Shown: positions 5,703-11,007 of the stretch, piece by piece | How positions within the stretch are numbered: position 1 is the stretch's first letter | Layout of the letters: each line of letters begins with the position of its first letter | Origin: Salinibacterium sp. | GTDB taxonomy: Bacteria > Actinomycetota > Actinomycetes > Actinomycetales > Microbacteriaceae | NCBI GenBank assembly: GCA_025352485.1 | Contig: JANXTJ010000124.1 | Location: 1-11,007 of the forward strand | Reading direction: 5' to 3' | Length of the DNA: 11,007 nt | Notes under the pieces: model-generated | The model's input: only the letters and a program-made list of their open reading frames with translations | Databases searched by the model: none | Told to the model about the DNA's origin: nothing | Made by a program: the position numbers and the translations under genes

Positions 5703-5732
5703 ATTGTGAGGACATCTCGCGAATCTTGACAA
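5703..5732 (-). promoter_or_regulatory. Candidate promoter of the CsbD gene
   Basis: On the minus strand TTGTCA (5727-5732) is separated by 18 bases from CACAAT (5703-5708). A second possibility closer to the gene is GTTAAC followed about 13 bases later by GGGTGA, which loosely resembles stress-sigma promoters of actinobacteria. I cannot choose between them. Confidence 0.3.
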
Positions 5733-5799
5733 TGGGCTAGACAGGTGGACCCTCACGCGGTAGTCGATGGCTTGCACCGATTCCCGGCCTGACGGCACC

Positions 5800-7164
5800 C
5801 TATGTTCCGGTACCCAACCCACCCGTGACGGTAAACCACACGCCGTAGGCGCCGGCCACGCACATGATCGCGGTCGTCGCCCAACCCATGGTGGCCGCCA
5901 GCTTTCCGTTGCGGTATGTGCCCATGATGGTTTTGTCGCGGGAAATAAGCATGATGATGATGAGGAAAGGGCCGGCCGCGATCCCGTTGACGATGGCGCT
6001 GAGCACCAAGAGCCCGATGGGATCGGTGGAGACGATCGCCAGCACCGTGCCGGCGATAATGCCCACGCCCAGCAGGACGTAGAAGAGGGGTGCTTTCCGC
6101 GGGCTGCGGTCGAGCCCCCAATTCTTGTTCAACAGTCCCGCCATTCCGGCGGCTCCGGATGCGGCTAAGACGGGAACGGCGAGTACGCCGGAGCCGATGA
6201 AGCCCAGCGCGAACAGGTAGCCCGCATAGTTACCGGCAATGGGTTCGAGGGCTTTGGCGGCATCCGCAGCGCTGGAGATCGACGCGTGATGGGCACCAAG
6301 GGTGGCGGCAGTGGAGGCCATGATGGCGAACATGATGAGCACCGAAAACGCCATTCCGGTGAAGACGTCGATTCGACCGTTGCGAAGCCGACGTCGGGCT
6401 TCATGGTGAGGTCGGTCATCGAGCGCCGGCGCCAGATCCCCTCCCCGGTCTTCCGCCCGGAGTTCCTCAATGCGCTGGGCTGATTGCCAGAAGAACATGT
6501 AGGGAGAAATCGTCGTGCCGAGAACCCCGACCACGAGAGCGAGGTAGGCGGGGGTCACTTCTATCTGGCCACCGATGAGGCCCCGGCCGACGTCGGCCCA
6601 GTCGACATTCGAGACGAACAGCACTCCGACATACACCAGTAGCACCATGCACAGCCATTTGAAGATTCGGCCGATCATCGCAAACGAACCGGCGGTCACT
6701 GCCACGGCGATAGCGATCCCGGCGATCGCGGCCCACACAAACGCGGGGCCAGCGTGCAGGAGGTTCATCCCCTGGCCGATCGCGTTCAGGTCGGCCGCGA
6801 GGTTCAGGCAGTTGGCCGCGATGAGCGCGGCCAGCAGCACTCCGATGGCGATCCGAAAGCGACGACTGAACCTGCGCCGGATCAACATGCCGAGACTGTC
6901 GCCGGTGGCGAGCGCCATCCGGTCACATATCTCCTGTACCGCCATCATGAGCGGGAGGGTGAGCGGCACCGTCCAGAGCATGCTGTTGCCGTAGGTCGCA
7001 CCGGCCTGTGAATAGGTCGCGATTCCCGAGGGATCATCGTCGGCAGCGCCGGTCACGAGACCGGGGCCGAGCACGGCGAAGAATCGAGAGATTGGGTTTC
7101 TCCTCGCGACTTTCGGGCTCGACTCGGGTGTGGCATCCCGCTCGGGCGTTTCCGTAAATGTCAT
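5800..7164 (-). CDS. NRAMP-related divalent metal transporter, NRMT-like
   Basis: The 454-residue protein is an integral membrane transporter of the SLC11/NRAMP superfamily with about eleven helices after a hydrophilic N-terminus. Helix 1 carries GLVTGAADDDPSGIATYSQA (35-54), the counterpart of the DPGN motif, but reads Asp44-Pro-Ser-Gly. Helix 6 reads GTTISPYMFFWQS (216-228), where true NRAMPs have a Met-Pro-His motif, so the metal-selecting Met is Ser220. This combination is characteristic of NRAMP-related (NRMT) proteins, of which one has been shown to carry magnesium and manganese without proton coupling. I therefore expect Mg/Mn uptake rather than iron. A charged loop rich in Arg and Asp lies at about 231-263. 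GAGGAGG ends five bases before the ATG. It is divergent from the unit starting at 7404; about 155 bases separate its stop from the CsbD start downstream. Confidence 0.9.
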   Translation of the reverse strand: MTFTETPERDATPESSPKVARRNPISRFFAVLGPGLVTGAADDDPSGIATYSQAGATYGNSMLWTVPLTLPLMMAVQEICDRMALATGDSLGMLIRRRFSRRFRIAIGVLLAALIAANCLNLAADLNAIGQGMNLLHAGPAFVWAAIAGIAIAVAVTAGSFAMIGRIFKWLCMVLLVYVGVLFVSNVDWADVGRGLIGGQIEVTPAYLALVVGVLGTTISPYMFFWQSAQRIEELRAEDRGGDLAPALDDRPHHEARRRLRNGRIDVFTGMAFSVLIMFAIMASTAATLGAHHASISSAADAAKALEPIAGNYAGYLFALGFIGSGVLAVPVLAASGAAGMAGLLNKNWGLDRSPRKAPLFYVLLGVGIIAGTVLAIVSTDPIGLLVLSAIVNGIAAGPFLIIIMLISRDKTIMGTYRNGKLAATMGWATTAIMCVAGAYGVWFTVTGGLGTGT

Positions 7165-7391
7165 GGTGTCCTCCTCGTGAGTGTCGCCGGGTGTCGTACT
7201 GATGAATTCGTTCGTATGGATGCCTCGTAGCCCGAGCGCCTCCTAGAGTAATAATCAGATTCACTTTTTTGCGGGGGTGGACAGCGAGGTAAACCAGCGG
7301 TAGCGCGATTGACGTGTCGGCATGTCGGCTGATAGCCCCGGCCGGGCGTCGGGGGGTCGTGGCTTCCGCGGGCAACGAGGATGCGATGGTC

Positions 7392-7397
7392 TACTGT
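7392..7397 (+). promoter_or_regulatory. Candidate -10 element for a leaderless mRNA
   Basis: TACTGT (TANNNT) lies six bases before the ATG at 7404. An alternative promoter further upstream is TTGACG (7309-7314), 16 bases, GATAGC (7331-7336), which would give a leader of about 60 bases. Confidence 0.3.
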
Positions 7398-7403
7398 CGA
7401 AAG

Positions 7404-7772
7404 ATGAAACGCATCTCCTATAACGGAAGATCGATCGTTACCGGCAACGCGATCACCGCGGCGCTTCTGAAATATACGACCACGCTGGGGGAGGCAGAGG
7501 GCAGCGTCCCCGTCGACGTGACGGTGTTGGAAGACAGCGGGGAGACCTCCGTGCACACGATCCTTCTCGGCCCCACGACACAGCTGGATGTTGCCGATCT
7601 AGGCGGCGTCACTTCGCAGCAAAGCGACGAGGATGAAGCACAACGCTTCCCCGTCCCTGACCTGCCGCAGATCGGCATTAGCGGCACCGTAGAAGCCAAC
7701 GGCGACGCCCGCCGCACGGCGGAAGATTTCGACGAAGTCATGGCAGAAATTGACGATGGGCTGGGGCAATAG
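7404..7772 (+). CDS. Small acidic protein, function unknown; first gene of a pair with DUF7882
   Basis: This 122-residue protein begins MKRISYNGRSIVTGNAITAA and has an ordered first half (about 1-70, with alternating hydrophobic strands such as VDVTVLEDSG and SVHTILLGP) and an acidic, low-complexity second half. No membrane segment or signal peptide is seen. I recall similar short proteins next to DUF7882 genes in Microbacteriaceae, but no function is known. The start at 7404 is chosen on the family-like opening and the TACTGT box six bases upstream; an in-frame ATG at 7386 has GAGG six bases before it and would add six residues. The stop is two bases from the next ATG, so the two genes are almost certainly co-transcribed and translationally coupled. 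Confidence 0.75.
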   Translation: MKRISYNGRSIVTGNAITAALLKYTTTLGEAEGSVPVDVTVLEDSGETSVHTILLGPTTQLDVADLGGVTSQQSDEDEAQRFPVPDLPQIGISGTVEANGDARRTAEDFDEVMAEIDDGLGQ

Positions 7773-7774
7773 CT

Positions 7775-8098
7775 ATGGGTAAATTCATTTACGGCACGCC
7801 GTCGATCGCCGTCGACTTTGATGACCGGGTGCTCGCTCACCTCAAGGTCGTCGTGTTGGCGAAAGTGCGCCGCGGCGAGAGCTTCACGTTCTCTTGGGAA
7901 TATACGGCGGCATCCGGTAGCGGCCACAGCTCGATCTGGATCCATCCCACCATTCCTCTGCAGTTCGATTTCCTGGGCAGCAGGGAGCCTCGACTCAACC
8001 GGGCGTGGGTCGAGGAGCTGGTGGCGTTGTCGAATACTCCCGGCGGGCTTCGGGTCACCCCCGAACCTCCGGAGCCTGAAGTGAAAGCGAAAGCCTGA
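7775..8098 (+). CDS. DUF7882-type small protein
   Basis: The 107-residue protein opens MGKFIYGTPSIAVDFDDRVL and contains LAHLKVVVLAKVRRGESFTF, then a WIHPTIPLQFDFLG block and a LNRAWVEELVALSNTPGGL block, followed by a Pro/Glu/Lys tail. These blocks define a family found throughout Microbacteriaceae, often mislabelled in databases as ATP-dependent DNA ligase although it has no ligase motifs and is far too short. Function is unknown; it is a soluble single-domain protein. It follows the previous gene by two bases. There is no proper Shine-Dalgarno sequence (only a G-rich TGGGG stretch inside the upstream gene), which fits translation by coupling. Confidence 0.85.
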   Translation: MGKFIYGTPSIAVDFDDRVLAHLKVVVLAKVRRGESFTFSWEYTAASGSGHSSIWIHPTIPLQFDFLGSREPRLNRAWVEELVALSNTPGGLRVTPEPPEPEVKAKA

Positions 8099-8216
8099 CC
8101 GCTCGGGGCTACCACCCGGTCACAATGAGGCAGGATTGCTTTCGACGCTACTCGCGTACTTCAACGGGGGCGCGCGTCGCGTCTGACCGATGTCAGCAGA
8201 AAGCAAGGAGTATCTG

Positions 8217-8963
8217 GTGCCCGACTCAGTTGCACAATCCGAGGTAAGCGGACCGCGAGGGTGGTTCGGGGCCCTTGTCGCGCCGGAGACACAGCGCACT
8301 CGAGTCATCTGGACCGCCGTGGTGGGCATCGTTGTCGTGGTGGTGGTCGGCCTGCTCATCCGCGCCAGCAACTTCGACTTCGCGGCCGTACAGTTTCTCA
8401 ATTCCTTCCACCAGGGCGCCATTGGTTCGCTGACGGATGCCGTCTACAAGGCTTTCGGACCGGGTCCTGCAATCGCGGGCACGGTGGTTCTTACGGGTAT
8501 CTGTTTCGCGTTGACGCGTAACCTCCGAATCGCCTCGACCTTTGCTGCCACGGTCGCTGCCACCTGGGTCTCACTTGCGGTCGTCAAGCTCATTGTCAGC
8601 CGGATGCGCCCCGACTCGGCAATTCTGCCATTTCCGTTCAACCCGGCTCAGGTCGACGCGTCGTACCCCAGCGGTCACGCCGCCTTCGTGACGGCCCTGG
8701 TGGTGACGATCGTGCTCGGGCTCAGCGCGGGCCGCGGCCGTCTACTGGCCGCGATCGTCGGGGCCGTCTTGATCGTCGGAGTCGGGATAGCGCTCGTCAT
8801 CGACGGCGTGCACTTCCCGAGCGACGTCGTCGCCTCTATCGTTTGGGGCATCGTCGTCGCGCCAGCCGCCCGATTGATTTGGGTAGCGGTTGTGCTGGTC
8901 GGCTTCGACGCCGTCAGGTCGCGTCGCGACGACGCCTCGGGCCGCCGCCGGCACCGGCAGTAA
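8217..8963 (+). CDS. PAP2-family membrane phosphatase
   Basis: The GTG start at 8217 is chosen because AAGGAG ends six bases before it; the ATG at 8190 lies upstream of that site and has none. The 248-residue protein has about six membrane helices. PAP2 motif 1 is KLIVSRMRP (Lys124-Arg131-Pro132), motif 2 is YPSGHA (His154), and motif 3 is GVHFPSD (His199 nucleophile, Asp203). Such enzymes remove phosphate from lipid phosphates such as phosphatidic acid or undecaprenyl pyrophosphate on the outer face of the membrane. Motif 3 normally starts Ser-Arg six residues before the His; here it is Ala-Leu (Leu193), with an Asp at position 196. The C-terminus is Arg-rich and cytoplasmic. It follows the DUF7882 pair by about 118 bases and may or may not share its promoter. 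Confidence 0.88.
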   Translation: MPDSVAQSEVSGPRGWFGALVAPETQRTRVIWTAVVGIVVVVVVGLLIRASNFDFAAVQFLNSFHQGAIGSLTDAVYKAFGPGPAIAGTVVLTGICFALTRNLRIASTFAATVAATWVSLAVVKLIVSRMRPDSAILPFPFNPAQVDASYPSGHAAFVTALVVTIVLGLSAGRGRLLAAIVGAVLIVGVGIALVIDGVHFPSDVVASIVWGIVVAPAARLIWVAVVLVGFDAVRSRRDDASGRRRHRQ

Positions 8964-9365
8964 TCACGGGGCGAGCCGACCGATTCAGGCTTCGCGCCGC
9001 CCGCCACGGGAGCCAGGGTGGGCGTCCACTGTCGCAGCGTGTTCGCTGCCTCGCGGGGGCTGCGCCCATTGCGCGGGCACGGGCCGTGGAGCGGGCTCCA
9101 TCGACGACAGGGGCGCTGTCGTCTGATCGGCCGCGCCTCTGTCGGCGGGCGTCGATTCGGGGGTGTCGCGCGGGCGACCCATACGGTGGCGGCCGGTCAC
9201 GCGGCGCTCAAGATCCGGTGAGTGAAAGCGGCGCGATCGGGAAGTCTCATGTCACTTTTTTAGCTGAATAGTTGTCGGTATTCGACGGGTTGACATCGGC
9301 GGCGCGCCATGCAGATGTATAGTTATCCAACTCCTCCCCGACCCCGATGAGTAGAGAGGCCCGAG
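8964..9365. other. 400-base stretch without a clear gene
   Basis: Open frames on both strands give Arg/Gly/Pro-rich translations with no recognisable family and no ribosome site. The first 250 bases are very GC-rich. From about 9250 the composition becomes much more AT-rich: a T6 run at 9256-9261, then TTGACA at 9290-9295 and TATAGTTAT at 9318-9326. The latter two are the best promoter-like elements for the photoreceptor unit, but their spacing (22 bases) is too long for one sigma70 promoter. A GATGTA box at 9314-9319 would give an 18-base spacer. Confidence 0.4.
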
Positions 9366-9461
9366 ATGGGCGCCTTGCTCGACGGTTTCCCCGGCATCGA
9401 TATCGCTTCCGATGATTGGGCGCCCGAACCTTCCTCGTCGTCGGGACGGGGCATGCCATGA
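9366..9461 (+). CDS. Short ORF (31 codons) overlapping the phytochrome start
   Basis: The frame starts with ATG preceded by GAGAGG at a six-base spacing, one of the better ribosome sites in the window, and encodes MGALLDGFPGIDIASDDWAP then a Ser/Gly-rich end. Its TGA overlaps the phytochrome ATG as ATGA (9458-9461), the classic arrangement for translational coupling. I do not recognise the peptide. It may be a leader peptide, the eroded end of a former upstream gene (bacteriophytochrome operons often carry a heme oxygenase), or the true N-terminus of the phytochrome separated from it by a frameshift. Confidence 0.45.
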   Translation: MGALLDGFPGIDIASDDWAPEPSSSSGRGMP

Positions 9462-11007
9462 TCGATGCGCAGGAGCGCCAGGAGTTCGATCTTGCAGAAC
9501 AGCATCGGCTGGCCGTCTGTGTCTTGGAGCCGATCCGCACGCCCGGGGCGATCCAGCGCCACGGGATCCTGCTCGCTATCGAACCCGAATCGCTCACCAT
9601 CGCGGCGGCCAGTGAGAACACGGCGACCCTCTTCGGCAGCAGCCCGGAGTCGATGATCGGCGGAACAATTGTCGAGCAGCTCGGGCCGCGCTTTCTCTCC
9701 GACCTGGTCAAGGTACTGCGTGACGCGCCTCTGGCGCCCAACCCGTTCCCGTTCGAGCGCGGTGGCCAGCTCACCGACGTCATTGTGCACCAGTCGGCGA
9801 CCCACATCTTTGTGGAGTTTGAGCCTGTCATGGATGTCGCCAGCTTCCCTTCGCCCGCGGCGGTGTACGAGGCCGCACTGCGCCTTTCGACGCTGAACAC
9901 AACTGACGAACTGCGAGTCGGGGTGGTCCGCGAACTGCGCGAGCTCACGGGCTTCGACCGGGTTATGGTCTACCAATTTCACCCGGACGGGCACGGTGAA
10001 ATTGTGGCGGAGGCGCTCTCCGAAGGGATGGAGCCCTACCTCGGGCTGCACTATCCCGAATCAGATATCCCCGCGCAGGCGCGCGAGCTCTACCTGATCA
10101 AACTCTCCCGGTCTATCGTCAGCACTGCCGACGACTCCGTGGCACTAGTGAGTCGAAATGGCGGCACCGACACCGCCACGCTCGACCTGTCGCGTGCGGA
10201 ATTGCGCTCGGTATCGCCCCACCACCTGCAATTCATGCGGAATATGGGCCAAGCGTCGACGCTCTCGCTCTCGATGGTGCGCGACGGCGTGCTGATCGGC
10301 ATGATCACCTGCGCCCATCACTCGCCCCGGCGACTGCCCTTCGTGCTGCGCCGCGGGCTCGAAGTATTCGCCAATCAGGTGGCCCTCCAGGTGAGCTCGA
10401 TCGAGGAGATCGAGCGGCTCACCCGGGTGGCGGCCGTCACTGCCCGGCGGGGGCGGTTGGTATCCCAACTTGCCGACCTGGATGACATGGCGGCCGCCCT
10501 GCTGGGCCAGACGCTGACCGTGCTTGACCTGCTTCCGGCCGACGGCGCGGCGCTGTGCCTCGACGGCACCGTGAGCTTCCTCGGCTCGACACCGACCGGC
10601 AGCAATCTGGGCGCCTTCATCGAGCAATTGGATGACCTCTCGTTTGCCACGGATTCGCTGGCCTGGCAGCATCCGGGCCTTGCCCCGCTGCTCGCCGACT
10701 TCGCCGGGGTACTGGTCGTACCCCTCGGCCGGGGCGGCGGCTACCTCGCGCTCTTTCGCCATGAGGTGCTGCGCACGGTCAACTGGCTGGGCGACCAACG
10801 GTCGTCGAACCGCGAGACGCCACTGTCGCCACGTACGTCATTTTCGTCGTGGAGCCACGGGGTGACCGACAGTGCATATGCGTGGGGGGAACTCGAAGCC
10901 GAGGCGGCAGCGCTCGCGCAAGACCTCGAGGGCGCGCTGTTGCAGCGCGCTCAGGCGAAGCTGGCAAGCGTTGCCCTGCATGACCCACTCACCGGCCTTC
11001 CGAACCG
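9458..11007 (+). CDS. bphP: Bacteriophytochrome, PAS-GAF-PHY plus probable GGDEF output (3' end cut by window)
   Basis: Only the first 516 codons are inside the window. The protein is a cytoplasmic red/far-red photoreceptor using biliverdin. PAS (about 20-125) carries the chromophore-attaching Cys21 in CVLEPIRTPG. GAF (about 140-315) holds ESDIPAQAREL with Asp203, Tyr172 in VMVYQF, Arg218, Arg250 and His256 in SPHHLQFMRNMG. PHY (about 320-497) has the tongue motif PRTSFSSW (Arg459). The final ALHDPLTGLPN is how diguanylate cyclase (GGDEF) domains begin, so light probably controls cyclic di-GMP; an EAL domain could follow. Against the Deinococcus numbering, His290 and Tyr263 are Ala286 and Phe259. 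An in-frame TGA at 9413 bars a longer N-terminus. Translation probably uses ACGGGG upstream and/or coupling to the short ORF it overlaps by four bases. No heme oxygenase gene is seen upstream. Confidence 0.92.
   Translation, partial: MIDAQERQEFDLAEQHRLAVCVLEPIRTPGAIQRHGILLAIEPESLTIAAASENTATLFGSSPESMIGGTIVEQLGPRFLSDLVKVLRDAPLAPNPFPFERGGQLTDVIVHQSATHIFVEFEPVMDVASFPSPAAVYEAALRLSTLNTTDELRVGVVRELRELTGFDRVMVYQFHPDGHGEIVAEALSEGMEPYLGLHYPESDIPAQARELYLIKLSRSIVSTADDSVALVSRNGGTDTATLDLSRAELRSVSPHHLQFMRNMGQASTLSLSMVRDGVLIGMITCAHHSPRRLPFVLRRGLEVFANQVALQVSSIEEIERLTRVAAVTARRGRLVSQLADLDDMAAALLGQTLTVLDLLPADGAALCLDGTVSFLGSTPTGSNLGAFIEQLDDLSFATDSLAWQHPGLAPLLADFAGVLVVPLGRGGGYLALFRHEVLRTVNWLGDQRSSNRETPLSPRTSFSSWSHGVTDSAYAWGELEAEAAALAQDLEGALLQRAQAKLASVALHDPLTGLPN

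Noticed and set aside
8190..8216. Upstream ATG start for the PAP2 phosphatase
   Set aside because: The AAGGAG at 8205-8210 lies inside this extension and is correctly spaced for the GTG at 8217, so the downstream start is preferred.
7261..9261. Shared TCACTTTTTT at 7261-7270 and 9252-9261
   Set aside because: A ten-base match dominated by a homopolymer; the flanks do not match, so it is probably chance.
9247..10798. Several long minus-strand frames opposite the phytochrome
   Set aside because: The plus strand encodes an uninterrupted PAS-GAF-PHY protein with all expected motifs; the antisense translations have none.

Overview
The window is high-GC DNA from an actinobacterium, most likely a member of the Microbacteriaceae. 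I infer this from the composition, the DUF7882-type small protein at 7775-8098, the mix of Shine-Dalgarno-led and apparently leaderless genes, and the families present (CsbD, DUF1653, DUF4287, PAP2, actinobacterial-style bacteriophytochrome). No tRNA, rRNA, CRISPR array, integrase or transposase was seen. The region is a patchwork of short, unrelated transcription units with several eroded gene tails between them.

Left part (1-2700): a two-helix membrane protein (90-320), a DUF1653 protein (425-628), a three-helix membrane protein (709-1098) and an aldo/keto reductase of the aldose/pyridoxal dehydrogenase type (1326-2357). Two eroded gene ends flank the reductase on the opposite strand: a PdxH (pyridoxamine 5'-phosphate oxidase) C-terminal tail at 1107-1193 and a ROK-family C-terminal tail at about 2490-2609.

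Middle (2700-5650): about 350 bases without a credible gene, a DUF4287 protein (minus), a divergent aminoglycoside-phosphotransferase-fold kinase, and a DUF849/BKACE-type beta-keto acid cleavage enzyme that keeps its zinc ligands but seems to have lost three catalytic side chains known from Kce. A strong hairpin at 5421-5453 separates it from a convergent CsbD-family stress protein. An imperfect repeat of about 55 bases (2795-2855 and 3442-3493) carries the promoter and start of the kinase in one copy and leads to no gene in the other.

Right part (5800-11007): an NRAMP-related metal transporter (minus) with an NRMT-like ion-binding site, a divergent two-gene unit (an unassigned small protein plus DUF7882), a PAP2 membrane phosphatase, about 400 bases without a clear gene, and then a 31-codon ORF overlapping by 4 bases a bacteriophytochrome (PAS-GAF-PHY, then the first residues of what looks like a GGDEF domain) that runs off the right edge. 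The photoreceptor keeps its biliverdin-binding cysteine but has natural substitutions at two chromophore-pocket positions that are usually His and Tyr.

Regulation: four genes (425, 709, 3486, 7404) have no useful Shine-Dalgarno sequence but do have a TANNNT -10 element 6 or 7 bases before the ATG, which suggests leaderless mRNAs. The remaining main genes mostly have clear AAGGAG/GGAG sites.
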